In this document: positions 25,524-34,224 of the stretch, one piece after another
Position numbering within the stretch: position 1 is the stretch's first letter
Layout: the number at the start of each line of letters is the position of its first letter
Translations under genes and position numbers: made by a program
The notes under the pieces: model-generated
The model's database searches: none
Told to the model about the DNA's origin: nothing
The model's input: only the letters and a program-made list of their open reading frames with translations
From: CAZSBB01 sp964605235
Lineage (GTDB): Bacteria; Planctomycetota; Phycisphaerae; Phycisphaerales; Phycisphaeraceae
Length of the DNA: 64,000 nt
NCBI GenBank assembly: GCA_964605235.1
Contig: CAZSBB010000015.1
Span: 58,704-122,703, forward strand
Direction: 5' to 3'

Positions 25524-26519
25524 TTACGCGCTTTCGCGTCCAACTTCCACCCAGTCGTCATCGCCGTCTGAACGCGCCGGGGCGGCGGTCAGTTCGTCTT
25601 CGTCGAGCAGTTCAGCCGCCCGGCCGCTGGGGCTCATGGGCTTGCGCCGGCGTCCGCGTTGGCGCTTGCCGGTTTCAGGCAGCGCCGAGAGCGGCTTATC
25701 GCTGGTGAGGCGTTCGTGCAGCTTTTCGAGGGCTTCGATTTCGAGCTGGCGCACGCGTTCGCGGGTCAGGCCGATGGACGCGCCGATTTCCTTGAGGGTC
25801 ATCGGCTCCTGGCCGTCCAGGCCGTAGCGCAGCCGGAGGATGGTGGCTTCGCGGTCGTCGATGGTGTCGAGCAGATGGCGGATGGTGTTGAGGTCATCGC
25901 GGGCAAAGACCTGGTCCTCGGGGCGCGGGGTGCGCTCATCCTGGACGATCTCCGCCAGCGCCATGCCTTCATCGCTGATGGATTCGGTGGTTGCCGGGCG
26001 CTGGAAGGCGCGCACGGCCTTGCGGATCATGCGGATCTTCCGCGGCGGGAGGTCCATCTCCCGCGCCAGCTCTTCGTTGCTGGGTGGGCGGTGATGCACG
26101 TCTTCAAACGCGCGGATGGTTTTCTTCCAGCGCGAGATCAGTTCCACCATGTACGCGGGAATGTGCACCGGCTGCACGGCGTTGATCAGGGCGCGCTTGA
26201 TCGCCTGCTTGATCCACCACGAGGCGTAGGTGCTGAAGCGCGCCCCCTGGTCGGGATCGAACGCTTCGACCGCCCGCATCAGGCCCAGGTTGCCTTCCTC
26301 GATGAGGTCGGTCAGGTGCATGCCGCGGTTGGCGTAACGCTTGGCGATGTTGACCACCAGGCGCAGGTTCGAGCGGATCATGCGCTCGCGGGCGAAGGGG
26401 CAGTTCTCGTGAATGATCTTCCAGCACAGGTCCTTCTCCTGCTGCGCGGTGAGCAACGGCGACTCATCGATCTGTCGCAGGTAAAGCTCGAGATTGCTCT
26501 TCACACCCACGCTGGTCAT
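25524..26519 (-). CDS. RNA polymerase sigma factor, RpoD-like (sigma-70 family, no region 1.1)
   Basis: 331 aa. Regions in order: 1.2 (NLELYLRQIDESPLLTAQQE, about 9-28), 2.1-2.4 (LRLVVNIAKRYANRGMHLTD through FSTYASWWIKQAIKRAL, about 52-112), 3 (about 120-200) and 4 with a helix-turn-helix TLKEIGASIGLTRERVRQLE (about 255-274). Region 1.1 and the long non-conserved region are absent, so this may be a group 2 factor or a short primary factor. The C-terminal 50 residues are acidic and basic linker-like. The ATG at 26519 has AGAGGTGG upstream. Confidence 0.93.
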   Translation of the reverse strand: MTSVGVKSNLELYLRQIDESPLLTAQQEKDLCWKIIHENCPFARERMIRSNLRLVVNIAKRYANRGMHLTDLIEEGNLGLMRAVEAFDPDQGARFSTYASWWIKQAIKRALINAVQPVHIPAYMVELISRWKKTIRAFEDVHHRPPSNEELAREMDLPPRKIRMIRKAVRAFQRPATTESISDEGMALAEIVQDERTPRPEDQVFARDDLNTIRHLLDTIDDREATILRLRYGLDGQEPMTLKEIGASIGLTRERVRQLEIEALEKLHERLTSDKPLSALPETGKRQRGRRRKPMSPSGRAAELLDEDELTAAPARSDGDDDWVEVGRESA

Positions 26520-26750
26520 AAGGCACCCACCTCTGGCGGAGCGGCGTCGAGGCGCGCTGACTCCACTGGAAATGTCGGCGCGGCGAGGGGTCAGCTTGAG
26601 CGCGAATCGGCAATCGTGAAGGAATATCGGTCGCAAACGCCAGTTCACCCCCACCGAAATCCTCCCGAGGGCGGCGCGAAGCCGCTGCAATCGCTACAGA
26701 TGGAATCCCGCGCCGGCGGGGCGACAATTGCCAAGCGTTCCATGCCGCTT

Positions 26751-26756
26751 CATACT
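26751..26756 (+). promoter_or_regulatory. candidate -10 box of the GAF/SpoIIE gene
   Basis: CATACT with 7 bases between it and the ATG and no Shine-Dalgarno, the same geometry as metG. Only a weak match to TATAAT. Confidence 0.3.
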
Positions 26757-26763
26757 GTCCCTC

Positions 26764-28059
26764 ATGCCCGACCCGGACGCTGCCTCTGCGCTGGAAACCG
26801 GCTTCGCGCTGGTGCTGGAAGTCGCCCGCGACCTGGCGGCCCCCTGCCCACTCCCGGAGTTGCTCACCAAAGTGATCGACGGCGCCCGGGCCCTGCTGCA
26901 GGCGGATCGCGGCTCGGTCTTCCTCTACGACGACAAGACCCATGAGCTGTACATGATCAGCGGCACCGGCATCGAGTCGCTGCGCTTCAGCGCCACGCTG
27001 GGCCTCGCCGGGGAATGCGCCACCACCCAGAAACTGCTCAACATTCCCGATTGCTATGCCGACCCGCGCTTCAACCGCGAGATCGACCGCAAAACCGGCT
27101 ACCGCACCCAGTGCCTGCTGTCGGTCCCGCTGATGGGTCTGCAGAACCGCCTGGTCGGGGTCATGCAACTGCTCAACAGCGCCAAGGGCTCCTTCGACGA
27201 ACGCGATGAAACCATCGCCATCGCCCTGGGCGCGCAGGCGGGCGTCGCCATCCAGCGCCAGCAGTTGCTCGAAGTCCAGCAGATCAAGCAGAAGATGGAA
27301 CGCGACCTGCTGGTCGCCCGCGACATTCAGCGCGGCGTGCTGCCCGCCCAGATGCCCGAAGTCCTCGGCTATGAAATCGCCTGCTACAACCGCCCTGCCG
27401 ACGAAACCGGCGGCGACATTTACGACGTCGCCCACATCGCCGGCGACAATGACAGCCGCGCCGACGCCAACAATCCCGTCGTGCTCCTGCTGGCGGACGC
27501 CACCGGCCACGGCATCGGCCCGGCGCTCTCGGTCACCCAGGTCCGCGCCATGTTCCGCATGGGCCTGCGCCTGGGCGCCAGCCTCGGCGATGTCGTCCAG
27601 CGCATCGACCAGCAGCTCTATGACGACCTGGGCGGCAGCCGCTTCGTCACCGCCTTCGTCGGCGTGCTCGACCCGCGGAACAATCAGTTGGAATATCAGG
27701 CGTGCGGGCAGGGGCCGCTGCTGTTCTACCATCGCGCCGAGGACCGCTTTGACTTCCGCGCCGCCACCGGCCTGCCACTGGGCATCATGCCCGACCTGCC
27801 GGGCGATCCGGTCGAACCCGTGCCCCTGCAGCCGGGCGACTGGGTGGTCCTGCTGACCGACGGCTTTTACGAGTGCATGGGTCCCACCAACGACCAGTTT
27901 GGCGAAGAACGCGTGGCGGAACTGGTGCGGAAGCATCGCGATCAAGCCCCACAGGTGCTCATCGAAGCCCTGCTGGCGGCGCTGGACGAGTTCGCTTATC
28001 AGCACGGCGTCAATCAGGCCGACGACCTGACCGCGATTGTCCTTCGTCGTGTTCACTGA
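26764..28059 (+). CDS. GAF-domain PP2C/SpoIIE-type serine phosphatase
   Basis: 431 aa, cytoplasmic. A GAF sensor domain (about 20-165) is followed by a coiled linker (QIKQKMERDLLVARDIQRG) and a SpoIIE/RsbU phosphatase domain (about 190-431). Metal-site motifs are ETGGDIYDV (about 218-226), LLLADATGHGIGPAL (about 245-259) and the terminal QADDLTAIVLR. Such proteins usually act in partner-switching systems that control sigma factors through anti-anti-sigma proteins. A sigma-factor gene is divergently transcribed next to it, but no anti-sigma gene is present in the window. The start at 26764 fits a leaderless mRNA. Confidence 0.92.
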   Translation: MPDPDAASALETGFALVLEVARDLAAPCPLPELLTKVIDGARALLQADRGSVFLYDDKTHELYMISGTGIESLRFSATLGLAGECATTQKLLNIPDCYADPRFNREIDRKTGYRTQCLLSVPLMGLQNRLVGVMQLLNSAKGSFDERDETIAIALGAQAGVAIQRQQLLEVQQIKQKMERDLLVARDIQRGVLPAQMPEVLGYEIACYNRPADETGGDIYDVAHIAGDNDSRADANNPVVLLLADATGHGIGPALSVTQVRAMFRMGLRLGASLGDVVQRIDQQLYDDLGGSRFVTAFVGVLDPRNNQLEYQACGQGPLLFYHRAEDRFDFRAATGLPLGIMPDLPGDPVEPVPLQPGDWVVLLTDGFYECMGPTNDQFGEERVAELVRKHRDQAPQVLIEALLAALDEFAYQHGVNQADDLTAIVLRRVH

Positions 28060-28082
28060 CATCTCGCTTACCCGTTGGCGAA

Positions 28083-28112
28083 GCCGCGGATGAGCGCAGC
28101 GAATCCGGGGGT
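28083..28112 (+). repeat. 30-bp dispersed repeat, copy 4
   Basis: Exact consensus-like copy (GCCGCGGATGAGCGCAGCGA then ATCCGGGGGT) between the phosphatase stop and the SDR start. It ends only 20 bases before the SDR start codon. Confidence 0.85.
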
Positions 28113-28119
28113 TCATCCG

Positions 28120-28125
28120 TAAACT
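28120..28125 (+). promoter_or_regulatory. candidate -10 box of the pteridine-reductase-like gene
   Basis: TAAACT with 7 bases to the ATG and no Shine-Dalgarno. A repeat copy fills the region where a -35 would lie. Confidence 0.35.
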
Positions 28126-28132
28126 CACCACC

Positions 28133-28909
28133 ATGACCACGCCCCCCTTACCCCTGCAAGGCAAAGTCGCGCTCGTCACCGGCGGCGCCAAGCGCGTCGG
28201 CAAAGCCATCGCCCTGGCACTGGCGCAGCAAGGCGCGGATATCGCTGTGACCTACCACCACAGCGCCGCCGAGGCCCGGCAGACCGCTACCGAGATCCAG
28301 GCGCTGGGGCGACGGGTGCTGACGCTGGCGGTGGATTTCGCTGCGGTGGACATCGCGCCGCGCCAGGTGATAGACGCGGTCACGCAGCAATACGGCCGGC
28401 TGGACATTCTCATCAACAACGCCAGTTGCTTCGCTCCCCAGCCGCTGGGGGAGATCACGCTGGAAGAAGTGCAGCGCAATCTGGCGGTCAACGCGTTGAG
28501 CCCACTGATGTTGATTCAACAGGCGGCGCCGTGGTTGCGGAAGCATTTTGATGCAGCCGACCCACGCACGCTGGGGCGGGTGGTGAACTTCATTGACATT
28601 CATGTGATGGGTCAGCCGCTGCCGGGGTATTTGCCGTACAACCTGTCCAAGGCGGCACTGCAGGAAATCACCCGCACGGCGGCACTGGAGCTGGCGCCGG
28701 CGATCACCGTCAATGCGCTCGCCCCCGGGGTGGTGGCGTGGGCCGACAGCTACACCGAGCAGATGAAAACGGATTACCTGCGGCGGGTGCCGCTGGGGCG
28801 CGCCGGCACGCCGGAGGATGCGGCGGCGGCGGCGCTGTATCTGGTGCGCGACGCCCACTACTGCACGGGGCAGACCATTCGCCTCGACGGCGGGCGGTTG
28901 TGGACCTGA
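28133..28909 (+). CDS. short-chain dehydrogenase, pteridine reductase-like
   Basis: 258 aa NADPH-type SDR, cytoplasmic. The cofactor motif is TGGAKRVG (residues 16-23), matching the TGxxxRxG form of PTR1/FolM pteridine reductases rather than the common TGxxxGxG. The usual catalytic serine is replaced: the strand reads VVNFIDIH with Asp155, then QPLPGYLPYNLSKAAL with Tyr169 and Lys173, the Asp/Tyr/Lys arrangement of PTR1. This suggests reduction of a dihydropterin. It fits with the H4MPT block 2.6 kb upstream, though it is not in that operon. A general SDR on another substrate remains possible. Confidence 0.88.
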   Translation: MTTPPLPLQGKVALVTGGAKRVGKAIALALAQQGADIAVTYHHSAAEARQTATEIQALGRRVLTLAVDFAAVDIAPRQVIDAVTQQYGRLDILINNASCFAPQPLGEITLEEVQRNLAVNALSPLMLIQQAAPWLRKHFDAADPRTLGRVVNFIDIHVMGQPLPGYLPYNLSKAALQEITRTAALELAPAITVNALAPGVVAWADSYTEQMKTDYLRRVPLGRAGTPEDAAAAALYLVRDAHYCTGQTIRLDGGRLWT

Positions 28910-28964
28910 AGCCCACGACGTAGACGCCAGCCCGACGTTTGCTTCAGCCCCGCATGATCCCGTG

Positions 28965-28994
28965 TTTCATCCGTGTTCATCTGTGGCCGAAAAA
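28965..28994 (-). repeat. single arm of the paired-arm repeat
   Basis: Right-arm sequence TTTCATCCGTGTTCATCTGT followed by GGCCGAAAAA, with no left partner in the 55 bp between it and the SDR gene. It lies between convergent genes. Confidence 0.85.
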
Positions 28995-29013
28995 TCCACC
29001 CACCAGGACCGCC

Positions 29014-30324
29014 TCACACGCCTTTGACGTCGATGCGTTCGATGTCGGCGCCCAGTTGCTGGAGGGTCAGTTCCATGCGGTCGTAGCCGCGGTCGAGGTG
29101 GTAGACGCGGTTGACGGTGGTGGCGCCGCGGGCCGCCAGTCCCGCGAGCACCAGGCCGGCGCTGGCGCGCAGGTCGCTGGCCATGACGGGCGCGCCGATC
29201 AGTTCGCGCACGCCGGTGATCAGGACGGTGGCGCCGTTGCGGATGACGCTGGCGCCCATGCGCAGCAGCTCGGCGACATGGAGGAAGCGGTCGGGGAAGA
29301 TTTTTTCCGTGACCATGCTGTTGCCATCCGCCAGGCACAGCAGCGCCATGAGCTGGGCTTGCAGGTCGGTGGGGAAGCCGGGGTGCGGCTGGGTGGTGAC
29401 CTGCACGGGTTCGAGCCGGCGGGCGGCGGTGACGCGCACGGTTTGCCGGAGCGGGTCAGCATCATCAAGCACTTCGACGCTGACGCCGATTTCGTTGAGT
29501 CGATCTTGCAGGGCAGCGAGGGCGTCGAGCGGGCAGTTCTGCACAGTGACGTCGCCGTTGGTGATGGCGCTGGCGATGAGATAGGTGCCGGCTTCGATGC
29601 GATCCGCCATGACGGTGTGGGTCAGGCCGTGCAGTTCTTTGACGCCGTGGATGGTGATGCGCGGGGAGCCGGCGCCTTCGATGTGGGCGCCCATGGCGTT
29701 GAGCACGTTCGCCAGCTCGGTGACTTCGGGCTCACAGGCGGCGGATTCGATGATGGTGACGCCGTCGGCGAGGGCAGCAGCGGACATGACATTGGCGGTG
29801 CCCAGCACGGTGGAGCCGAACGGGCCGCCGAGGAAGATTTTTGCGCCTTTGAGTCGCCCGGAGTCCGGCGTCTGGGCGACGATGTAGCCTTCATCGAGCT
29901 GGATGCGCGCCCCCAGGGCGGTCAGGCCGCGCAGGTGCAGGTCGACCGGGCGGTCGCCGATGTTGCACCCGCCGGGCATGGAGACGCGCGCCTCGCCGCG
30001 TTTGGCGAGCAGCGGCCCGAGCACGCAGATGCTCGCCCGCATGGTGCGCACGATGTCGTAATGCGCCAGGCACTGGGCGGGATCGGTGGCGTGGATGGTC
30101 AACGGCTGGCCGGGCGCGGCATCAGCGCGGGCGACTGTGCAGCCGAGCGATTCGAGCAGCCGCGCCATGTTGCGGATGTCCGCCAGGTTGGGCACATCGT
30201 GCAAGACCACCTGCTCGTCGGTCAGCAGCGCCGTCGCCAGCAGGGGCAACGAGGCGTTTTTGGAACCATTGACCCGCATTGTGCCGCGCAGCCGCCGACC
30301 GCCACGAATCTGAAACGCATCCAT
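29014..30324 (-). CDS. murA: UDP-N-acetylglucosamine 1-carboxyvinyltransferase
   Basis: First committed step of peptidoglycan synthesis: transfers enolpyruvate from PEP to UDP-GlcNAc. 436 aa. The N-terminal NGSKNA (residues 19-24) and the catalytic-loop cysteine Cys120 in MPGGCNIGDRPVDLH are intact, so the enzyme should be fosfomycin-sensitive in principle. The C-terminal segment RASAGLVLAGLAARG and YHLDRGYDRMEL are family hallmarks. ATG at 30324. It diverges from the Gfo/Idh gene across 90 bp. Confidence 0.97.
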   Translation of the reverse strand: MDAFQIRGGRRLRGTMRVNGSKNASLPLLATALLTDEQVVLHDVPNLADIRNMARLLESLGCTVARADAAPGQPLTIHATDPAQCLAHYDIVRTMRASICVLGPLLAKRGEARVSMPGGCNIGDRPVDLHLRGLTALGARIQLDEGYIVAQTPDSGRLKGAKIFLGGPFGSTVLGTANVMSAAALADGVTIIESAACEPEVTELANVLNAMGAHIEGAGSPRITIHGVKELHGLTHTVMADRIEAGTYLIASAITNGDVTVQNCPLDALAALQDRLNEIGVSVEVLDDADPLRQTVRVTAARRLEPVQVTTQPHPGFPTDLQAQLMALLCLADGNSMVTEKIFPDRFLHVAELLRMGASVIRNGATVLITGVRELIGAPVMASDLRASAGLVLAGLAARGATTVNRVYHLDRGYDRMELTLQQLGADIERIDVKGV

Positions 30325-30414
30325 GCTCAGTGCTCCTTGACGTTGTATTGCGGCGTGGGCTTGCTAGACTGCCGCGCCGTTACCGCCATTGTCTATCGGA
30401 CAGGGGAGCTTGTC

Positions 30415-31488
30415 ATGGCCAAACGCAGCAGTGGAAAGTCTGGGCAGAAGGTTCGTTACGCGTTCATCGGGTCCGGCGGGATTGCCGGGGCGCACCTGCG
30501 CTTCCTCAAGGAACGCCCGGAAGTGGAATTGGTGGCGCTGGCGGATGTGCGGGTTGAATCCGCCCAGAAGTTCGCCGAGCAATACAACATCAGCCAGACC
30601 TTTGCCGACTACCGGGAGATGCTCGACAAGGTCAAGCCCGACGCGGTGAGCGTCTGCACGCCCAACGGCCTGCATTGCCAGAACAGCGTTGACGCCCTGA
30701 ACGCCGGCGCTCATGTGCTGGTCGAAAAGCCCATGGCGATGAACGCGACCGAAGCCCAGCGGATGATTGACGCGGCGAAAAAGAACGGTCGGAAGCTGGT
30801 CATCGGCTTCCAGTGGCGTTATGGCGCCGCCAGCCAGTTCCTGCGTTCGCATGTGGAAGCAGGGAAATTCGGCGACATCATGTACGCCCGCGCCCAGGCC
30901 ATGCGCCGCCGTGGCATTCCCAACTGGGGGGTGTTCGGCCGCAAGGACCTGCAGGGCGGCGGGCCGATGATCGACATCGGCGTGCACATCATCGAGGTCT
31001 GCCACTACGTCATGGGCTCGCCCAAACCGGTGGCCGCCAGCGGCTCCACCTTCACCTACCTGGGCAACAAGAAGAGCGACGTCAAGAGCATGTGGCCCAA
31101 CTGGGATCACAAGACCTACACCGTCGAGGACCTGGCGGTCGGGCAGATCCGCTTCGAAAACGGCGCCATGCTGACCATCGAAAGCAGCTTCGTCGCCCAT
31201 TGCCCGGACAAGTGGAACTTTGAACTCCTGGGCACCAAGGCCGGCGGCACCTTCGACCCGCCGCAGATTTACACCGACCAGGACGGCTACATGGTCAACA
31301 CCCAGCCGGCGTGGCTGCCGACGGGTGATCACAGCGATGTCATGAAGCTGAAAATCAACAACTTCGTCGACCATGTCGCCCACAACAAACCTTCGCTGTG
31401 CCCGGCGGAGCACGGCCTGATGGTGCAGAAGATGCTCGACGGCATCTACCAGTCGGCGGCGGTGGGCAAGGAAGTGGCGATCAAGTAA
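30415..31488 (+). CDS. Gfo/Idh/MocA family oxidoreductase
   Basis: 357 aa. Rossmann motif AFIGSGGIAGAHL at about residues 16-28, EKPMAM at about 105-110, and the sugar-binding helix GGGPMIDIGVHIIEVCHYV (about 180-198) with the conserved Asp and His of the family. Dehydrogenase for a sugar or polyol, substrate unknown. AGGGGAG precedes the ATG at 30415. It converges with a TIM-barrel isomerase gene; such pairs commonly belong to one sugar pathway. A strong bidirectional terminator separates the two. Confidence 0.93.
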   Translation: MAKRSSGKSGQKVRYAFIGSGGIAGAHLRFLKERPEVELVALADVRVESAQKFAEQYNISQTFADYREMLDKVKPDAVSVCTPNGLHCQNSVDALNAGAHVLVEKPMAMNATEAQRMIDAAKKNGRKLVIGFQWRYGAASQFLRSHVEAGKFGDIMYARAQAMRRRGIPNWGVFGRKDLQGGGPMIDIGVHIIEVCHYVMGSPKPVAASGSTFTYLGNKKSDVKSMWPNWDHKTYTVEDLAVGQIRFENGAMLTIESSFVAHCPDKWNFELLGTKAGGTFDPPQIYTDQDGYMVNTQPAWLPTGDHSDVMKLKINNFVDHVAHNKPSLCPAEHGLMVQKMLDGIYQSAAVGKEVAIK

Positions 31489-31602
31489 CCGCAGCTTCGC
31501 GCTGGGTGCCGGGCGCTGAGGGATGCGGAGGGGCAAGCCCATCCGCTGGCGAAGGGTGAAGTTCCGCGAAGCGATTACGGCGCGACAGCGTGCACGACAA
31601 AT

Positions 31603-31636
31603 AAAAACGCCACGGTTTGCGGACCGTGGCGTTTTT
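31603..31636. terminator. bidirectional rho-independent terminator
   Basis: Perfect 14-bp stem AAAAACGCCACGGT / ACCGTGGCGTTTTT with a 6-base loop; the A and T ends give U-runs on both strands. It lies between two convergent genes. Confidence 0.93.
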
Positions 31637-31708
31637 GTTTGGTCGATGCTGTCCCGCGAAGCGCGGTTTGCTTCCGGGGGCCCGGGGGGCCGGGATTCCC
31701 GGGGGGGG

Positions 31709-32455
31709 TTACTTGCGCAGCGCCTTCATTTCCTTGACGCATTCGGTGAGCGCCGGGGTGGGGTCGTTGACGTCGCCTTCGTATTCGAGGATCGCCGGGC
31801 CGTTGAAGCCGATTTTTTCGAGCTTATCGAACAGGCCAGCCAGCGGGAGGTTGCCTTTGCCGACGACCACGTCTTCCCACTTGCCGTCGCGCTTGAAGAC
31901 GAAGTCCTTGACGTGGGCGGCAAAGATGCGGCCGGCGAGCGGTTCGATGAAGTCCAGCGCCGGCGTGCCGGTCTGCATTGCCCAGGCGGTGTCGAGGCAC
32001 ACGCCGATGCGCGGCGAGGTCACGCTCATCACGTACTTGAGCATGTTGACCGAACCGAGCCAGTCGTACCCGCCGTGGTTGTGGATGCCCATCTTGATGT
32101 CGTACTCATCGGCCAGCTTCTCCGCCAGGCGGAAGCTGGCGGGGGTGGAATCGGGGCTGAAGGTGACGCTCATGTGCTTGGCGCCGACCTTCTTGACGAA
32201 CTCGCAGCGGTTGCGGGCGGTGGCTTCATCCTGCCAGCAGCGCTCGACGCCGATGCTCACGATCTTGACGCCGGCTTGCTTGTAGACGTTGATGGCGGCG
32301 TCGAAGGTTTCGGGCTTGTTGAAGTCGACGTGGATGCCGCACAACTCGATGGCGCTCAAGCCGATCTTTTTGACCAGCTCGGCGGTCTTCACGTTGTCCT
32401 TGAACCCACGGAAGCAAAAGCTCTGCACTGCGAATTGTTGTTGGGTAATCGCCAT
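31709..32455 (-). CDS. sugar phosphate isomerase/epimerase (xylose isomerase-like TIM barrel)
   Basis: 248 aa AP-endonuclease-2 type TIM barrel, no signal peptide. Family segments: FAVQSFCFRGF (N-terminal strand), LSAIELCGIHVDF (about 33-45), IKMGIHNHGGYDWLGSV with metal-binding His residues (about 119-135), IGVCLDTAWAMQ (about 149-160) and a C-terminal GPAILEYEGD glutamate strand. The expected metal ligands (Glu, Asp, His, Glu) are all present. ATG 32455 is 44 bases after a TATACT box. It converges with the Gfo/Idh gene and probably shares its pathway. Confidence 0.9.
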   Translation of the reverse strand: MAITQQQFAVQSFCFRGFKDNVKTAELVKKIGLSAIELCGIHVDFNKPETFDAAINVYKQAGVKIVSIGVERCWQDEATARNRCEFVKKVGAKHMSVTFSPDSTPASFRLAEKLADEYDIKMGIHNHGGYDWLGSVNMLKYVMSVTSPRIGVCLDTAWAMQTGTPALDFIEPLAGRIFAAHVKDFVFKRDGKWEDVVVGKGNLPLAGLFDKLEKIGFNGPAILEYEGDVNDPTPALTECVKEMKALRK

Positions 32456-32498
32456 GAGTTGCTCACTTTCTCCAGGGGGCGGGAGGGTAAAGCGCGCC

Positions 32499-32504
32499 AG
32501 TATA
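32499..32504 (-). promoter_or_regulatory. candidate -10 box of the isomerase gene
   Basis: TATACT on the minus strand, giving a leader of about 37 bases before the ATG at 32455. Confidence 0.4.
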
Positions 32505-32599
32505 TCCATCGCCCCCGGGTTGGCGAGTCCAGCGGGCAGCAACGGGAGCGTTACAATCCCCCCACTCCTGGACTTCAATCCTCGCAGGGAATCGCGGCA

Positions 32600-33673
32600 A
32601 TGACACAATCACAGGCATGGGTGCTGGCGGCGTGTGGACCCGGCAAGGACCAACCCGGCGCGCTGCGGGTCTTCCAACTCGACCGCGCCACCGGCACGCT
32701 GACGCTCGCCCATGAGTTCACCCGCGAGCTGGGTTGTCCGCTGTTTCTGGCCCCCAATCGCAGCGGCACGCGGATTTTCGTCGCCGACTTCACCGAAAAG
32801 TTCGGCGACCTGCGCTGCGGCACCCTCTCCAGCTACGCCTTCGACCGCAAGACCGGCCGCGTGAGCCTGCACAACCGCGTCGCCAGCATGGGGGCGGTCC
32901 CCTGCTATGTGACGCTGAGCAATGACGAACGCTTCCTGCTCTGCGCCAGCTACGGCGACGGCAGCGTGAGCGTCGCCCCGGTGAGCCACGAAGGCACCCT
33001 CGCCGACGTGCAGCAATATGTGAAGCATCAGGCGGCCGACCCCAAGACGCAGGCCCGCGCCCACAGCATCGTGCTGGACCACGCCAACCGTTACGCCATC
33101 GCGGCCGACCTGGGCAGCGATCGGCTGTTCGTCTACCGCTTCGATCAGGTCAGCGGCACGCTCACGCCCCATGAGCCGGCGTTCGTCGCCACGCCCGCCA
33201 AGGCTGGGCCGCGCCATCTGGCGTTCCATCCCAACGGACGCATCCTGTATTGCCAGACCGAGTACGACAACACCATCCTCGCTTACGACTTCGATCCGCA
33301 GACGGGCACGCTGACGCAACGCCAGCGCATTAGTTCACTGCCGGCCGGTTATGCGGAAAAAACCTTTGGCGCTGACATCCATGTACACCGCCGCGCCCAG
33401 GTGCTGTGGGTGAGCAATCGCGGGCATGACTCGCTGCTGAGCGTGCGCCTCGATGCCGACGGCAACATGACCCCCGGCGAGCATGTGCCCACCGGCGGCA
33501 GCTTCCCGCGCGAAGTGCTGCTGGACGAGGCGGCTGACCTGCTGCTGGTGGGCAATGAGAAAGCCCATCACATCGCCAGCTATGTGCTGGACCCGCAGAC
33601 CGGCGGACTGACGCGCCGCGTGGAATCGGCGTGTCCGGCGCCGGCAGGGTTGGCGCTGGTGGAAATGGCGTAG
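32600..33673 (+). CDS. lactonase family protein (6-phosphogluconolactonase-like propeller)
   Basis: 357 aa seven-bladed beta-propeller of the YbhE/Pgl type, which hydrolyses sugar lactones. Diagnostic segments are VPCYVTLSNDERFLLCASYG (about 100-119), RAHSIVLDHANRYAIAADLG (about 153-172), GPRHLAFHPNGRILYC (about 200-215) and VLWVSNRGHDSLLS (about 265-278). No signal peptide. The gene diverges from the isomerase and is led by GCAGGGA. The lactone could be the product of one of the Gfo/Idh dehydrogenases, but that is inference. Confidence 0.92.
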   Translation: MTQSQAWVLAACGPGKDQPGALRVFQLDRATGTLTLAHEFTRELGCPLFLAPNRSGTRIFVADFTEKFGDLRCGTLSSYAFDRKTGRVSLHNRVASMGAVPCYVTLSNDERFLLCASYGDGSVSVAPVSHEGTLADVQQYVKHQAADPKTQARAHSIVLDHANRYAIAADLGSDRLFVYRFDQVSGTLTPHEPAFVATPAKAGPRHLAFHPNGRILYCQTEYDNTILAYDFDPQTGTLTQRQRISSLPAGYAEKTFGADIHVHRRAQVLWVSNRGHDSLLSVRLDADGNMTPGEHVPTGGSFPREVLLDEAADLLLVGNEKAHHIASYVLDPQTGGLTRRVESACPAPAGLALVEMA

Positions 33674-33715
33674 TCCCCCCGGACCCCCGGATTCGGGAAG
33701 TCCAGCATCAATGCG

Positions 33716-33745
33716 ACCCCCGGATTCGCTGCGCTCATCCGCGGC
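33716..33745 (-). repeat. 30-bp dispersed repeat, copy 5 (inverted)
   Basis: Reverse-strand copy (ACCCCCGGATTCGCTGCGCT then CATCCGCGGC) between the lactonase stop and the convergent acylphosphatase gene. Confidence 0.85.
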
Positions 33746-33764
33746 TTGCGCCTGCGGTGTGTTT

Positions 33765-34034
33765 TCAGCGTTGGATGGCGAAGGTGACATAGTTGCCGCT
33801 GGCGGGGGATGGTTCGCGGGTCTGGGTGCGAATGTGGCGGCGCAGCTCCAGTTCCACTTCAGCGAGGAAATCATTGACGACGTTGCTGTCGCCCTCGACC
33901 ACCAGCCGCACCCGGCCGTCGTCGAGATTCTGCACATAGCCCGTCACGTCATACCGCCGGGCGATGTGGCTGGTGCGGTAGCGAAACCCCACGCCCTGCA
34001 CATGGCCCGCGTAATGCACGGTCTGGCGAATCAT
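33765..34034 (-). CDS. acyP: acylphosphatase
   Basis: Hydrolyses acyl phosphates such as acetyl phosphate or 1,3-bisphosphoglycerate. 89 aa. The motif GHVQGVGFRYR places the catalytic Arg at residue 18 and YDVTGYVQN the catalytic Asn at 36, and the remaining G-x-V-x-V-x-x-E-G pattern is normal. The ATG at 34034 gives the standard length; the longer open frame runs into repeat F. No partner genes are evident. Confidence 0.95.
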   Translation of the reverse strand: MIRQTVHYAGHVQGVGFRYRTSHIARRYDVTGYVQNLDDGRVRLVVEGDSNVVNDFLAEVELELRRHIRTQTREPSPASGNYVTFAIQR

Positions 34035-34056
34035 GCGTAAAGCCAGGAGAAAGGCA

Positions 34057-34218
34057 TTTTTGCCACGGATGAACACGGATAAACACGGATGAAGAGATTT
34101 GCTGATGAAGCAATGTGAATGAAGACCAGTTAACGGTTCTACACACAAATTCCAGCTCAAATCTCAAATCATCTCTTGCTCTTATCCGTGTTCATCCGTG
34201 TTCATCCGTGGCAAAAAA
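34057..34218. repeat. paired-arm intergenic repeat, copy F (full, short interior)
   Basis: Left arm 34057-34096 (TTTTTGCCACGGATGAACAC) and right arm 34179-34218 (ending CATCCGTGGCAAAAAAAA). The interior is only about 80 bp and is not related to that of copies A and B. It fills nearly the whole gap between the acylphosphatase and YebC genes. Confidence 0.9.
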
Positions 34219-34224
34219 AATGTC

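Noticed and set aside
26520..26763. Partner-switch sigma regulon formed by the sigma factor and SpoIIE-type phosphatase
   Set aside because: The pair is adjacent, but no anti-sigma or STAS gene is present and the sigma factor looks like a primary type, so the link is too weak to claim.
26464..28209. 581-aa open frame antisense to the GAF/SpoIIE gene
   Set aside because: Shadow frame; it also reads through a copy of the 30-bp repeat.
28939..31488. 849-aa open frame on the + strand spanning murA antisense and the Gfo/Idh gene
   Set aside because: The upstream 490 codons are the antisense of murA and have shadow-like composition; the real gene starts at 30415 with a Shine-Dalgarno.
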